Program-made: the position numbers and the translations under genes
Notes under the pieces: model-generated
What the model was told of the DNA's origin: nothing
What the model saw: only the letters and a program-made list of their open reading frames with translations
The model's database searches: none
Shown: positions 28,195 through 39,123 of the stretch, one piece after another
How the letters are laid out: every line of letters begins with the position of its first letter
How positions within the stretch are numbered: the first letter of the stretch is position 1
Source: Pseudomonadota bacterium
GTDB lineage: Bacteria > Pseudomonadota > Gammaproteobacteria > Burkholderiales > Ferrovaceae
DNA: 64,000 nucleotides
Direction of reading: 5' to 3'
Assembly: GCA_021805725.1 (NCBI GenBank)
Contig: JAJZEH010000007.1
Span: 62,001-126,000 of the forward strand

Positions 28195-29787
28195 GTGAAC
28201 TCTGTCGAAAAAAAGCCTTGCGCAGCGAGCATCACCCTGGTGATGGCCGCCACGCTGTTGTTCGGGTACATGCTGGCTGGCTGCGCAGTCGGTCCTGATT
28301 TCAAGCGGCCGGAAGCTCCCGCCTCCGAAGGTTACATTCCACACCAAACAGTCGGGCAGACCGCGTCTGTGTCCCAGTCAACCAGTGACGCACAACATTT
28401 CGACGCATTCAAGGATATTCCCTTCGATTGGTGGACGTTGTTCCAGTCACCCCAGATCAATTCGCTCATCGAAAAAGCATTCAGGTCCAACCCCACGATC
28501 GAGGCTGCGCAGGCGGCATTACGGCAGGCTCAACAAAACACCATTGCCCAGCAGGGCTATTTTTACCCAACGGTTGGGGTGGAGTATCTGCCTTCGCGCA
28601 ATAAACTGGCGGGCAACATGGGTGGCAATTCACCAGGCATCCAGGGCAACGGCACCATTATACAAACCTACTCAAATCCGGCTGGCCCGGCGCCCTATAA
28701 CGGCCCTGCCTACTACAACTTTCACACAGCCCAGGTGACGCTCAGCTATGCTCCAGACGTTTTTGGCGGAAACCGCAGGGCTGTGGAATCACTGCAGGCC
28801 CAAGCCGAGTTTCAAAAATTTCAACTCGAAGCCACCTATATCACGCTGGCATCCAATGTCGTTGCTGCAGCATTACAGGAAGCCTCGTTACGAGCGCAGA
28901 TAGCAGCCATCGAGAAAATCATTGAAGACAATCGAAGGGCGCTCGAAATCGTCCGCAAGCAATTCACGATTGGCCATGTCATGGGCATTGATGTGTCAGA
29001 CCAGGAACTGGCACTGTCGCAAGCAGAACAGGCTGTGGTTCCGTTGAGGCAGCAACTGGAGCAGACCCGCGACCTGATCCGTGTTCTGGCCGGTCATCTA
29101 CCAGGCGATGATGTCCCGGAAACCTTTGAGCTTTCATCGCTGCACTTGCCTCAGGAATTGCCGCTCACCATTCCTTCAAGACTGGTTGAGCAACGACCTG
29201 ATGTTCGGGCTGCCGAGGAACAGTTGCATGCCGCCAACGCGCAGATCGGCGTCGCCATTGCGAATCGATTCCCGCAATTTTCCATTACCGGCATGATCGG
29301 CGGCGAAGCGTCTGTCCCAAGCCAGATGTTTCAAACGGGCGGCGGATTTTTCAATCTGATCGGCGACATCGCACTCCCGATTTTTGACGGTGGTACGTTA
29401 CGCGCCAGAGAACAGGGGTCCAGAGACGCTCTGGTTCAGGCGGCCGCCCAGTACAAAAGCACCGTAATCACCGCTTTCCAGAGCGTGGCAGACACTCTGC
29501 ATGCCATTCAATCGGACGCGGAAGCGTTCAGGATCGCTCGCAAATCGGAGCAAGCTGCCAAAAATGCGCTGGACATCACGCGCAAACAATACGAGGTAGG
29601 ACAAGTCAGTTATCAAATTCTGCTCGCAGCAGATCAGGCCTATCAGCAATCCACCATCACGCTCACACAAATCCAGACGAACCGATTTGGAGATACGGCC
29701 GCGTTATACCAGGCTCTGGGTGGGGGCTGGTGGCATCACACCGATAGCGTCCAGCCCGACACGATGCAGGGAGAACAATCCAAATGA
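28195..29787 (+). CDS. RND efflux outer-membrane lipoprotein (NodT/OprM type)
   Basis: This is the TolC-like outer-membrane factor of a tripartite pump. A lipoprotein signal ends in the lipobox LAGC, followed by the AVGPDFKRPEAP start typical of the NodT family. Two OEP repeats with long helices (QAALRQAQQN; QLHAANAQIGVAIANRFPQFS) follow. I chose GTG 28195 because it gives a compact signal peptide. In-frame starts at 28141 (ATG) and 28120 would add 18-25 residues before it. It overlaps the adaptor gene by an ATGA. It has about 530 residues. Confidence 0.88.
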   Translation: MNSVEKKPCAASITLVMAATLLFGYMLAGCAVGPDFKRPEAPASEGYIPHQTVGQTASVSQSTSDAQHFDAFKDIPFDWWTLFQSPQINSLIEKAFRSNPTIEAAQAALRQAQQNTIAQQGYFYPTVGVEYLPSRNKLAGNMGGNSPGIQGNGTIIQTYSNPAGPAPYNGPAYYNFHTAQVTLSYAPDVFGGNRRAVESLQAQAEFQKFQLEATYITLASNVVAAALQEASLRAQIAAIEKIIEDNRRALEIVRKQFTIGHVMGIDVSDQELALSQAEQAVVPLRQQLEQTRDLIRVLAGHLPGDDVPETFELSSLHLPQELPLTIPSRLVEQRPDVRAAEEQLHAANAQIGVAIANRFPQFSITGMIGGEASVPSQMFQTGGGFFNLIGDIALPIFDGGTLRAREQGSRDALVQAAAQYKSTVITAFQSVADTLHAIQSDAEAFRIARKSEQAAKNALDITRKQYEVGQVSYQILLAADQAYQQSTITLTQIQTNRFGDTAALYQALGGGWWHHTDSVQPDTMQGEQSK

Positions 29788-30992
29788 AGATGCCTGAGCG
29801 GAAAGCAGTTTTTTGGCCCGCCCTTGCCGTACTTGTCATCACGGGGTTTTACTGGAGTTGGCCATCTCGTGCCGTCTCGAATAATGACCCCGGGGCAAGC
29901 AGCCCTGGAAAGACAACGCAGGCGGCGAACGCTTCAGCTGCAGACCGACATATCGATCTGTCTGAAACCCAGGTCAAACTCATCAAGGTGGGGGTCGTCG
30001 AAGAGCGCAATTTTGTGCCGAAGCGAGACGCGATGGGAAGCATCGCATTTAATGACGACAAATCAGTACAGGTGTTTTCCACGTACCCAGGAAAAATCAC
30101 CGAAGTATTCACGGACGTGGGCCGCGATGTTGAAAAGGGACAGGCCCTCTATGCTGTGGAAAGCCCGGATTTTTTACAGGCTGAGTCCACATTGATTTCT
30201 GCCGCGAGCGTACGTGAGTTGACGACGCGCGCTTTGGATCGCGCGCGTCAATTATTTGAAGTCCAGGGAATCTCCCAGAAGGACTTGCAGCAAGCGATTT
30301 CTGACCAACAAAGCGCCGACGGCGCTTATAGGTCAGCAAGAAGTGCAGTACGCATTTTCGGAAAATCAGAGTCCCAGATTGACGCCCTCATTGTGAGTCG
30401 TCATCTTGATGCGTCACTCCTGGTTCATAGCCCGATCAGTGGCAGGGTGGTGAGCAGAAATGCCGCGCCTGGCACCCTGACTCAACCAGGCACTGTCCCG
30501 GCACCTTTTACGGTAGCCGACATTTCGATCATGTGGATGTTGGCGAGCGTATCTGAAAGCGATGTTCCCGCACTCCGGGTGGGTCAAGCAGTGGAAGTCG
30601 GACTGATGGCTTTTCCTGGACGGTTATTCCAGGGGAAAATCACCAATATAGGCGCTGCCGTGGATCCCAGCACACATCGCGCTCTGGTGCGTTCCGAGGT
30701 TCGAGACGCAAAGCACGAATTACGCCCCGGCATGCTGGCTAATTTTGTAATCCAGGCTGGAGAGACGATGCACTCACCAGCCGTGCCGCTGGATGGGGTT
30801 GTTCGTGAGGGGGACGGAACCATGACGGCCTGGGTAACGACCGACCGCCATCGTTTTTTCAAACGTACCGTCACCATTGGCTTGCAACAAGACGGCGTGT
30901 ATCAAATTTTGTCGGGGGTGATGCCGGGCGAAATGGTAGCCGCTGAAGGCGCAATTTTTCTGAGTCATGCCTACGAAACCGAGACTCGCTGA
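29784..30992 (+). CDS. RND efflux periplasmic adaptor (HlyD/CusB-like)
   Basis: This 402-residue membrane-fusion protein joins the inner-membrane pump to the outer-membrane factor. An N-terminal membrane anchor (AVLVITGFYWSW) precedes the barrel-sandwich hybrid halves (KITEVFTDVGRDVEKGQALYAVESPDF and LLVHSPISGRVVSRNAAPG). A helical hairpin lies between them, and a beta-barrel domain follows (SESDVPALRVGQAVEV). No His/Met-rich metal-binding extension is evident. It is between the outer-membrane factor (overlap) and the permease (3-bp gap). Confidence 0.92.
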   Translation: MKMPERKAVFWPALAVLVITGFYWSWPSRAVSNNDPGASSPGKTTQAANASAADRHIDLSETQVKLIKVGVVEERNFVPKRDAMGSIAFNDDKSVQVFSTYPGKITEVFTDVGRDVEKGQALYAVESPDFLQAESTLISAASVRELTTRALDRARQLFEVQGISQKDLQQAISDQQSADGAYRSARSAVRIFGKSESQIDALIVSRHLDASLLVHSPISGRVVSRNAAPGTLTQPGTVPAPFTVADISIMWMLASVSESDVPALRVGQAVEVGLMAFPGRLFQGKITNIGAAVDPSTHRALVRSEVRDAKHELRPGMLANFVIQAGETMHSPAVPLDGVVREGDGTMTAWVTTDRHRFFKRTVTIGLQQDGVYQILSGVMPGEMVAAEGAIFLSHAYETETR

Positions 30993-30995
30993 AAA

Positions 30996-33900
30996 ATGCT
31001 CAAAAACATCCTGGCCTTCTCTCTGAGCCGCCGCCCCATCATCCTGATCATGCTGCTGGCATTCCTCAGCGCAGGCCTGTTTGCTTATTACAGACTCAAC
31101 GTCGAAGCCTATCCAAATCCTGCCCCGGTCATTTTGGAAATTACGGCCCAGGCACCCGGGCTATCCGCCGAAGAAATGGAACGGTACTACACTACGCCCA
31201 TGGAGGTTGGCCTGGCGGCCACGCCAGGTGTTGAAATCATCCGCTCAACCTCATTTACCGGGTTGTCGTTTTTACGTGTCACGTTCAACTATGGTATTGA
31301 TTATTACTTTGCGTATACGCAGGCTGCACTGAGTTTGCAACAGAACGTCAGTCTTCCCAACAACATCGCTCCCCAGATTCAGGCATCAAGCCTTGTCGGT
31401 GAGGTGTATCGTTACCAGATTTCAGGGCCCGCCGATTTTGGACTCACCAATCTTCGCACGGTGCAGGACTGGATTGTGCAACGCCGCCTGCTCACGGTAC
31501 CTGGCGTGGTTCAAGTCAATACCTGGGGGGGCACCACCAAGGAATTTGAGGTGGAGGCCGATCTTCACAAGCTCGAGGCCTATAACGTCACTGTGCCGCA
31601 ACTGCTGGCAGCCATCGGAAACTCGAACATCAACGTAGGCGGACGTTCGATCAACTTTGGCCAGCAGTCTGTGAACATTCGCGGTATCGGTCTGATTGAC
31701 AGTGGTGGCACCCTGGATCTGACCAGAGGCTATAGAGTAAGCGATATCGAAGCCATCGTGCTCAGCGCACCGAAGGGCATTCCCGTTCGCGTAAAAGACG
31801 TTGCCCGGGTGTATGTAGGTCACGTTCCAAGACTGGGCAAAGCTGGACGGGACAATGACAACGACGTGGTGGCAGCCATCGTCGTCATGAACAGAACCAT
31901 GCAAACCAACGATGTGGTTGCCCGCATCAAGGCCGAGGTCGAAAAAATTAACAGCGACGGAAGCCTGCCTGCCGGTGTCAGCCTCGTGCCATTCTACGAT
32001 CGTACTTCGCTGGTTTCAGTGACCACGCATACCGTGGTTCACAATCTGATTTTTGGCTGCCTTCTGGTCTTTTTCATTCAATGGATTTTTCTAGGCGATT
32101 TGCGCAGTGCCATCATCGTCAGTGCAAACATTCCTTTCGCGCTATTTTTCAGCATCATCATGCTGGTGCTTGCGGGAGAGTCAGCCAACCTTCTGTCCCT
32201 GGGCGCGGTCGATTTTGGCATCATCGTGGACTCTGCAGTCATCCTGGTGGAAAACATTTTCAGGAACCTTCAGAAAAGAGATGATGCACGCACCGAGATC
32301 CTGCATGACCAGGCCCAAAGCGGATATCGCCAGCTCCTCTCGAGCCATGGTTGGACAAACCGTCTACGCCTGATTTTCGTCAGCTCCATCCAGGTGGATC
32401 GGGCCATTCTTTTTTCAACTGCCATTACCGTGGCGGCGTTCATCCCGCTTTTCACCATGCAAGGTGTCGAAGGACAGATTTTTGGGCCCATGGCGAGAAC
32501 CTATGGTTATGCCCTCGCCGGCGCCTTATTGGCAACCTTCACCGTTACGCCTGTTTTGGCATCAATGCTGTTGCCCAAGCATATTGACGAAAAGGAAACA
32601 TTCGTCGTTCAAAAACTTCGCGAGTACTATCGTCCCGTGCTGCGTTGGGCCCTGGCGCACGTACGCGGCACGGTCATGATTGGCATTCTGTTTCTGGGAC
32701 TATCCGCCGCATTGTTTTTCCGGATCGGCTCCGAGTTTCTTCCGACGCTGGAGGAGGGTAACTTGTGGATACGCGCCAGCCTGCCTCCCACCATTTCGCT
32801 TGAAGCCGGTTCACCCGTGGTGGATCGGATGCGTCAGATTTTGATCAGCCATCCAGAAGTCATCACGGCTGTTTCCCAGCACGGAAGACCTGACAATGGC
32901 AGTGATGCTGCCGGTTTCTACAACGCTGAATTCTTTGTGCCCCTCAAACCGTACAGTGAGTGGCCCGAGGGCATGACCAAGAAGCATCTGATTGACCAGC
33001 TCCAACAGGAGTTCTCCAGAGAATACACCGGCGTCGAGCTCAATTTCTCCCAGTACATACAGGACAATGTTGAAGAGGGTTTATCCGGGATCAAGGGGGC
33101 CAACTCGATCAAGATCCTTGGCCCTGACCTTGCCGTCCTGGAAAAACTCGCGGATCGGGTTCAGAGCGAAATGTCGCAAATCAAGGGGGTTTCAGATTTG
33201 GGCGTTTTCAGGGTCATGGGACAACCCAACCTGAACGTGACGATTGATCGGGCCAAAGCTGCACGCTACGGACTGAACACTGGCGACGTCAACACCGTCA
33301 TCCAGGCGGCCTTGGGAGGAACCCAAGCCACCACGGTTTATGAGGGAGATCGCCAGTTTGCCCTGACGGTACGCCTTTCACCGGAATACCGGAAAGATAT
33401 TGAATCGGTGGGACGCATCAAAGTGGGATACCAGACTCCCTCCGGAGATACTGCATACATACCCCTCAACGAGCTGGCCTCAATTTCTCTCGACACAGGA
33501 GCCTCATACATCTATCACGAGAAAAATCAGCGATTCATCCCGGTCAAGTTCAGCGTTCGGGATCGCGACCTGGGAAGTACGGTTGCTGAAGCCCAGGAGC
33601 GCATCGCCAGAAAGATTGCATTGCCTGAAGGCTATAGAATGGTCTGGGCTGGAGAATTCGAGGAGCTGCAACTGGCAAAAAAGCGATTGGAATTCATTTT
33701 GCCCGTTGCCATTGCCATCATCCTGGTATTGCTCTACACATTGTTTAGCTCAATTCGTGACAGCCTTCTCGCAATGGCCGCCATTCCATTCTCCATCGCG
33801 GGCGGGATCATCGCGCTGTATATTACGGGACTGCATCTCAGTGTCTCGGCAGCGATAGGTTTTGTATCGCTCTTCGGTGTGTCCGTCATGAATGGCATTC

Positions 33901-34202
33901 TCGTAATCACCTACTACAATCATCTCGTCGTTGAGGGCATGCAACCCCTGGAAGCCATGTTTAATGCCTCCGAGCAACGCATGAGACCCATGCTCATGAC
34001 GGCACTCTCTGCCTGTATTGGCCTACTGCCTGCTGCTTTGTCCACGGGGATTGGCAGCCAGGTACAGCGACCTCTTGCAACAGTCGTCGTGGGTGGCATG
34101 CTGCTAGGACCCATCATGCTACTGGTGGTGGCACCCGCGCTTCAGATGATGTTTCTGCGTAACGACAAGGATCAGACAGATGTGACGTCTGAAGCCGAAT
34201 AA
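30996..34202 (+). CDS. RND efflux permease, heavy-metal (CzcA/CusA) type
   Basis: This 1068-residue proton-driven inner-membrane pump has twelve membrane helices in two repeats and large periplasmic loops. Helix 4 carries DFGIIVDSAVILVEN, with D406, D412 and E419 of the proton relay as in CzcA. This places it in the heavy-metal-efflux branch rather than the AcrB drug branch. DS in place of the DG of the classic Co/Zn/Cd pumps makes the ion uncertain, and it resembles the poorly characterised HME subclasses. It is the last gene of the three-gene operon and ends 7 bp from the convergent comM. Confidence 0.92.
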   Translation: MLKNILAFSLSRRPIILIMLLAFLSAGLFAYYRLNVEAYPNPAPVILEITAQAPGLSAEEMERYYTTPMEVGLAATPGVEIIRSTSFTGLSFLRVTFNYGIDYYFAYTQAALSLQQNVSLPNNIAPQIQASSLVGEVYRYQISGPADFGLTNLRTVQDWIVQRRLLTVPGVVQVNTWGGTTKEFEVEADLHKLEAYNVTVPQLLAAIGNSNINVGGRSINFGQQSVNIRGIGLIDSGGTLDLTRGYRVSDIEAIVLSAPKGIPVRVKDVARVYVGHVPRLGKAGRDNDNDVVAAIVVMNRTMQTNDVVARIKAEVEKINSDGSLPAGVSLVPFYDRTSLVSVTTHTVVHNLIFGCLLVFFIQWIFLGDLRSAIIVSANIPFALFFSIIMLVLAGESANLLSLGAVDFGIIVDSAVILVENIFRNLQKRDDARTEILHDQAQSGYRQLLSSHGWTNRLRLIFVSSIQVDRAILFSTAITVAAFIPLFTMQGVEGQIFGPMARTYGYALAGALLATFTVTPVLASMLLPKHIDEKETFVVQKLREYYRPVLRWALAHVRGTVMIGILFLGLSAALFFRIGSEFLPTLEEGNLWIRASLPPTISLEAGSPVVDRMRQILISHPEVITAVSQHGRPDNGSDAAGFYNAEFFVPLKPYSEWPEGMTKKHLIDQLQQEFSREYTGVELNFSQYIQDNVEEGLSGIKGANSIKILGPDLAVLEKLADRVQSEMSQIKGVSDLGVFRVMGQPNLNVTIDRAKAARYGLNTGDVNTVIQAALGGTQATTVYEGDRQFALTVRLSPEYRKDIESVGRIKVGYQTPSGDTAYIPLNELASISLDTGASYIYHEKNQRFIPVKFSVRDRDLGSTVAEAQERIARKIALPEGYRMVWAGEFEELQLAKKRLEFILPVAIAIILVLLYTLFSSIRDSLLAMAAIPFSIAGGIIALYITGLHLSVSAAIGFVSLFGVSVMNGILVITYYNHLVVEGMQPLEAMFNASEQRMRPMLMTALSACIGLLPAALSTGIGSQVQRPLATVVVGGMLLGPIMLLVVAPALQMMFLRNDKDQTDVTSEAE

Positions 34203-34209
34203 TTTCCGC

Positions 34210-35712
34210 TCACCAGGATTTCTGAAGGCTGCCCCGATAGCACAGGGCCTCACCCAAGGCCGCGTGATCTACCTGCTCACGGTCATCGATGTCAGCGACG
34301 GTGCGCGCGACCCGTAACACCCGGTGGATGGCTCGCGCGGATAACTGGAATTGTTGTGCTGCCTGCAACAGAAATTGTTGCACTTCGTTGTCCAATGCAA
34401 CCCAGCGCACCAGTTCGTCGCCTCCCAGCACGGCATTGCGTCGTCCCTGTCGCTGCAGCTGACGCATGACCGCTCGCCCAACCCTGAATCGAATCTGTGC
34501 GCTGGACTCGCCAACGGGCCCTTCCTGCAACTCGTCGGGCGAGAGCGCCGGGACTTCCAATTGCAGATCAATGCGGTCCAACAGCGGGCCGGAGATGCGA
34601 CGCGCATAGCGCGCAACCTGTTCCGGGGTACAGTGGCAATGTCCAGAAGGATGTCCACGGTAACCGCAAGGGCAGGGATTCATGGCACCCACCAGTTGAA
34701 ACCGGGCGGGGTAGACCATTTTGCGCGCAGCGCGAGAAATGGTGATGATGCCGGTTTCCATGGGTTCGCGCAGCATTTCCAGCACCCGCCTTTCGAATTC
34801 TGCCATCTCGTCCAGGTGCAGGGTTCCGCAGTGGGCCAGCGAGACTTCACCGGGCCGCGAATGCGTGCCCCCTCCCGTCATGGCCGCAGCCGTGACGGAA
34901 TGATGAGGGTGACGAAAGGGGCGGCGGCGCCACTGGTCCATGGCAAAGCGGTCCTGGCTGGACGCCTGCAGGGCAGCCACCTCAAGTGCTTCGTCGTCGG
35001 TCAGGGGAGGGCATATCCCTGGGAAACGTGCTGCCAGCATGGACTTTCCCGTTCCCGGAGGCCCCACCATCAATACGTGGTGTCCTCCCGCAGCCGCAAC
35101 CTCAAGCGCCCGTTTGATATGTTGCTGCCCCCGGACATCCGCCATGTCGGGATAATCCGGCTCAGCCAGAATACCCGCCGGATGCTGTACCGGAAGTTGC
35201 CGCGCCCCTGACAGGTGTTCGCAAACTTCCAGCAAGTGACGCGCGGGCAGGATTGGTGTCTGGCCTGCCAACATCCCCTCGGCAGCACTGGCGTCAGGAA
35301 GCACGAACTGCCTGCCGTTCCTGCCCACAGCCACGGCCATCGGTAGCGCACCCTGCACCGGTCGTAATTCGCCACTCAGCGCCAACTCCCCCGCAAATTC
35401 GTAATCCCCGAGATGATGGTCCACAATCTGGCCTGAAGCTGCGAGAATGCCCAGGGCAATCGGCAGATCAAAACGACTGGACTGCTTGGGAAGGTCAGCG
35501 GGAGCAAGATTGACGGTGATTCGACGGGATGGGAACTTGAATCCGCAATTGGCCAGGGCAGCCCTAACCCGCTCACGGCTTTCGCGCACTTCTGCATCGG
35601 GCAATCCAACCAGGTGAAACTGTGGCAAGCCATTGGCCAGGTGAACTTCTACTTGCACCAACGGAGCAGCAACTCCCACCAATGCCCTGCTGTAAACCAA
35701 CGCAAATGCCAT
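34210..35712 (-). CDS. comM: Mg-chelatase-like AAA+ helicase ComM (YifB)
   Basis: This is a hexameric AAA+ ATPase. In naturally competent bacteria ComM drives branch migration during integration of transformed DNA. The 500 residues hold an N-terminal Lon-like domain (GLPDAEVRESRERVRAAL), Walker A GPPGTGKS near residue 217, Walker B LHLDEMAEF, the zinc-like cysteine pair NPCPCGYRGHP and a C-terminal lid. GGAGGTGTC precedes the ATG. Presence does not prove competence, because the gene is widespread. The 80-bp gap to sufT shows no clear signal. Confidence 0.95.
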   Translation of the reverse strand: MAFALVYSRALVGVAAPLVQVEVHLANGLPQFHLVGLPDAEVRESRERVRAALANCGFKFPSRRITVNLAPADLPKQSSRFDLPIALGILAASGQIVDHHLGDYEFAGELALSGELRPVQGALPMAVAVGRNGRQFVLPDASAAEGMLAGQTPILPARHLLEVCEHLSGARQLPVQHPAGILAEPDYPDMADVRGQQHIKRALEVAAAGGHHVLMVGPPGTGKSMLAARFPGICPPLTDDEALEVAALQASSQDRFAMDQWRRRPFRHPHHSVTAAAMTGGGTHSRPGEVSLAHCGTLHLDEMAEFERRVLEMLREPMETGIITISRAARKMVYPARFQLVGAMNPCPCGYRGHPSGHCHCTPEQVARYARRISGPLLDRIDLQLEVPALSPDELQEGPVGESSAQIRFRVGRAVMRQLQRQGRRNAVLGGDELVRWVALDNEVQQFLLQAAQQFQLSARAIHRVLRVARTVADIDDREQVDHAALGEALCYRGSLQKSW

Positions 35713-35792
35713 GACACCTCCGGCAGCCCATCACTCCCATTATTTCGGGACTTGGCGCCATCAGCGTGCAAAACAGCAGCATGAAATTGCCT

Positions 35793-36170
35793 TCAGAGCA
35801 TGCCCAGGCTCAACATGGCCGCCTCGGTCATGCGATCGCGGGTCCAGGGGGGTTCCCAGACCAGCTCCACTTTGGCGCTGTTGATCCCGGGCACTTCCAT
35901 GACCCGGCGCTCCACTTCACCCGGAAACGTTTGCGCCACAGGGCATCCCGGCGCGGTAAGCGTCATCTGAATGTCCACATGGGCAGATTCCGGGTCGATG
36001 GATATGCCATAGATTAGGCCGAGATCATAGATATTGACCGGAATTTCCGGGTCAAAAACCGTCTTGAGCGCTGCAATCACGGATTCTTCCAGCGCTTCCC
36101 GAGCGCTTGGCGCCTCTGTCTCATCGGCAGGAGTTGGCTCAGATTTTCCCAACCATTCAAACACTGACAT
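35793..36170 (-). CDS. sufT: SUF-associated MIP18/DUF59 protein
   Basis: This 125-residue protein has a MIP18-family (DUF59) domain. VFDPEIPVNIYDLGLIYGI and the Cys-containing TLTAPGCPVA motif are clear. Relatives (SufT, PaaD) help mature iron-sulfur proteins. It is the last gene of the suf operon, 2 bp after sufU. The first 30 residues (Glu/Pro-rich) are poorly conserved. GGAGTAA precedes the ATG. Confidence 0.88.
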   Translation of the reverse strand: MSVFEWLGKSEPTPADETEAPSAREALEESVIAALKTVFDPEIPVNIYDLGLIYGISIDPESAHVDIQMTLTAPGCPVAQTFPGEVERRVMEVPGINSAKVELVWEPPWTRDRMTEAAMLSLGML

Positions 36171-36172
36171 GA

Positions 36173-36613
36173 TTACTCCGTAGACACTGGATCGGCTTCA
36201 TTTTTTAGTGCTGCATTCAGGGTATGCCATGCCAGGGACGCACACTTGACCCGTGCAGGAAACTCGCTCACACCCGCCAGTACAGCCAGCTTTCCCAGAT
36301 CAACGGTCGTTGCCTCCCCCATCACCATATGATGAAACCCTTCAAACAGTACCGCAGCCTCGGCTTCCGTTTTTCCTTTCAGGGCTTCGGTCATGAGCGA
36401 TGCCGAAGCGGTGGAAATGGCGCAACCAGACCCTTCGAACCGCGCGTCCTGAATGATCCCGTCCTGGACCCGCAAATTCAGGGTCAGCCTGTCCCCGCAA
36501 AGCGGGTTGAATCCGTCGGCATGACGATTGGCATCGGGGAGTGGCCCGAAATTCCTGGGGTGCCGGTTGTGATCAAAGATCACTTCCTGATAGAGGTCGC
36601 GCAGATCGCTCAT
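36173..36613 (-). CDS. sufU: SufU-type iron-sulfur scaffold / sulfur relay
   Basis: This is a 146-residue IscU/SufU fold. The three conserved Cys lie in NPLCGD, GSGCAIS and VKCASLAW, with Asp after the first. The spacer between the second and third is long, as in SufU, which accepts sulfur from SufS. The start overlaps the sufS stop, so the two are co-translated. SufE is absent from this operon, which suggests that SufU serves the transfer role. That is inferred from the gene set. Confidence 0.93.
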   Translation of the reverse strand: MSDLRDLYQEVIFDHNRHPRNFGPLPDANRHADGFNPLCGDRLTLNLRVQDGIIQDARFEGSGCAISTASASLMTEALKGKTEAEAAVLFEGFHHMVMGEATTVDLGKLAVLAGVSEFPARVKCASLAWHTLNAALKNEADPVSTE

Positions 36614-37830
36614 TTCAAAAATAGCTCCTCAACCCGTCGCAGGGCGCCAAACAGCGCATCCACTTCTGCGGTCGTGTTATACAGGGCGAAAGAAGCCCTG
36701 GCCGTGGCCGGCACACCAAAGTGATCCATGACCGGCATGGCGCAGTGATGCCCCGTACGAATGGCCACCCCTTCATTGTCCAAGATGGTGCCGATGTCAT
36801 GAGGATGAACCCCCTTCAGGACAAAAGACAGAATGCTGGCCTTGCCGGGGACCGTCCCGATGATCCTGAGACCTTCAAAACATTCGGCCTGTTGCGTGGC
36901 ATAAGCCAGTAATCGGTCTTCATGAGCTGCGATGGCCTCCAGTCCCACGGAATGAACGAAATCAATGGCTGCCCCCAATCCCACCACTCCGGCAATGTGG
37001 GGGGTGCCTGCCTCAAACTTGTAGGGCAAATCGTTGTAAGTGGTTTTCCTGAAAGTGACCTGGGAAATCATGTCGCCCCCGCCCTGGTAAGGCGGCATTT
37101 TTTCCAGCAGGGCCTGCTTGCCATACAACACACCAATCCCGGTGGGGCCATAGAGCTTGTGTCCGGAAAACACATAGAAGTCGCAATCCAGGGCAGTGAC
37201 GTCTGCTGCCATGTGCGGTACCGCCTGCGCTCCATCCACCAGCACCACGGCACCCACTGCATGGGCCAGGCGAATGATCTCGGCCACCGGATTGACGGTG
37301 CCTAGCGCGTTGGACACCTGGGTAATGCCCACCAGCCTGGTGCGCGCATTGACCATGGATTCCACCGCACCTGGCACCAGGGCTCCCCGCTCGTCGATAG
37401 GGATCACCTTCAGCACGGCACCCGTGGCTTCGCATAAGAGCTGCCAGGGCACGATGTTGGCATGATGCTCCATTTCGCTGACCAGGATTTCATCGCCCGG
37501 TTTGAGCTCTGAGCGGCCCCAACTATGCGCCACCAGGTTGATGGCCTCCGTGGCGCCCCGAGTGAAGATGATCTCCTCGCGACGGCGGGCCTTCAAAAAG
37601 TCACGCACCTTGTCGCGCGCGGCCTCGAACGCATCCGTAGCTTCCTGGCTCAGCGCATGGACGCCACGATGGATGTTGGCATTCAGCACTTCGTAATAGT
37701 GGCGTTCCGCATCAATCACCGAACGCGGTTTTTGACTGGTCGCCGCGTTGTCCAGATAGACCAGGGAACGGCCATGGACTTCGCGTTTCAGGATGGGAAA
37801 CTGGATGCGCAATGCCTCCACATCAAACAT
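36610..37830 (-). CDS. sufS: Cysteine desulfurase SufS
   Basis: This is a PLP-dependent group II desulfurase that supplies sulfur for cluster assembly. The PLP Lys is in [11 protein letters not shown] and the catalytic Cys in [11 protein letters not shown]. The 406 residues fit SufS. The ATG giving MFDVEALR has GGAGGAC upstream. It overlaps sufD by 8 bp. A frame 12 codons longer is less likely. Confidence 0.96.
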   Translation of the reverse strand: MFDVEALRIQFPILKREVHGRSLVYLDNAATSQKPRSVIDAERHYYEVLNANIHRGVHALSQEATDAFEAARDKVRDFLKARRREEIIFTRGATEAINLVAHSWGRSELKPGDEILVSEMEHHANIVPWQLLCEATGAVLKVIPIDERGALVPGAVESMVNARTRLVGITQVSNALGTVNPVAEIIRLAHAVGAVVLVDGAQAVPHMAADVTALDCDFYVFSGHKLYGPTGIGVLYGKQALLEKMPPYQGGGDMISQVTFRKTTYNDLPYKFEAGTPHIAGVVGLGAAIDFVHSVGLEAIAAHEDRLLAYATQQAECFEGLRIIGTVPGKASILSFVLKGVHPHDIGTILDNEGVAIRTGHHCAMPVMDHFGVPATARASFALYNTTAEVDALFGALRRVEELFLK

Positions 37831-39121
37831 GAGCCGTCCTCCGCAACAGGGACTCCAGGGCCTCACGCAAGGCTGGCGGTTCGATGCCCGTCAGAACGTC
37901 CAATGCAAATGCTTCAATCAACAGCGCACGGGCATGATCGGCCTCAATGCCGCGAGAGCGCAGGTAGAACCATTGCTCTTCATCGAGTTGACCCACTGTA
38001 GCGCCATGACTGCATTTGACGTCATCGGCAAAAATTTCCAGCTGCGGTTTGGTGTCCACCTCGGCCTGGTCCGACAACAACAGGTTGTGATTGGACTGTT
38101 GCGACAGGGTGTGCTGCGCATCGGGGGCAACCCGAATCTTGCCATTGAATACTGCGCGACCGGCTTCATTCAGAACACCCTTGAAGCATTCGTCGCTGGT
38201 GCAATCCGGGCTGTCATGCAGGATGGTGGTGTGGAAATCCTGAAGCTCACGACCGGATACCCGGTACAGTCCTTTCATGGATACGGCGGCTTCCGGTTCT
38301 GCCAAAACGGCTTCGATATCGTTGCGCCCCAGGGCACCTGAAAGCGCAAAGGAGTGCGAATTAAAATGGCTGCTGCGTTTTTGCACCGCTTCCAATGCCG
38401 CGATGTGATAGGCACGAACGCCTTCCTGTTGAATCTTGACATGGGAGATTGTGGCGCCTTCACTCAGGTTCGCACTCGTGACGCCGTTGACCAGGTAAGG
38501 CTCGTCCGTCATCCCCAGATACTGTTCCACCACGGCGAATGCGCTACCCGTAGCCGCTTCATAGGCGTTGGCCAGATGCATGGCACGCTGGCCCTGGGTT
38601 GCCACAAACAGGACCAGGATCGGATCTTCCATCCGGACACCGGCCCCGGCAGTCACCCAGGCGCCTTCTGCCATGAAAGCCGCATTCAGGGCCGCAAACG
38701 GCGTACGTCGCTGTCCTTGTTCCAGCAGCCCTTGCAGCCTGAGGCTATCCTGAACCGACTGCGCGGAGAGTGCCCCCATGCGCAATCCGGTGGGCAGCCC
38801 GTCCACACGGGAAAGTGCGGGTTGGAAAACGCCGTCCACAAAAACCAGACGGTGACGCGCCTCGGGCAGAACGACCCTGTCCTTCAGCGAAGCCCATTCA
38901 AGGGACACCGGCGCCACCGGAGCACAGGACAACGACAGCTTTTCCAGCGCAGCCACGCTGGTGTACTTCCATTCCTCATGGCGCGTGGAAGGGAAGCCCT
39001 GTTCGGCAAAACGCGACCATCCGGATTGACGCCAAGCCTGCCAGCCGGCGGAATCCCGCCAGGGCAGCAAGGGCTTTGCCTGCTCAAACTCTGATTGGTA
39101 GTGCTGGATGACCGCGCTCAT
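37823..39121 (-). CDS. sufD: Fe-S assembly protein SufD
   Basis: This is a beta-helical subunit of the SufBCD scaffold, 432 residues. The N-terminal helical part includes [13 protein letters not shown], and the core ends with [23 protein letters not shown], the SufB/D family block containing the conserved His used at the SufB-SufD interface. It is more divergent than SufB. It lies 2 bp after sufC. Confidence 0.94.
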   Translation of the reverse strand: MSAVIQHYQSEFEQAKPLLPWRDSAGWQAWRQSGWSRFAEQGFPSTRHEEWKYTSVAALEKLSLSCAPVAPVSLEWASLKDRVVLPEARHRLVFVDGVFQPALSRVDGLPTGLRMGALSAQSVQDSLRLQGLLEQGQRRTPFAALNAAFMAEGAWVTAGAGVRMEDPILVLFVATQGQRAMHLANAYEAATGSAFAVVEQYLGMTDEPYLVNGVTSANLSEGATISHVKIQQEGVRAYHIAALEAVQKRSSHFNSHSFALSGALGRNDIEAVLAEPEAAVSMKGLYRVSGRELQDFHTTILHDSPDCTSDECFKGVLNEAGRAVFNGKIRVAPDAQHTLSQQSNHNLLLSDQAEVDTKPQLEIFADDVKCSHGATVGQLDEEQWFYLRSRGIEADHARALLIEAFALDVLTGIEPPALREALESLLRRTAHV

Positions 39122-39123
39122 GA

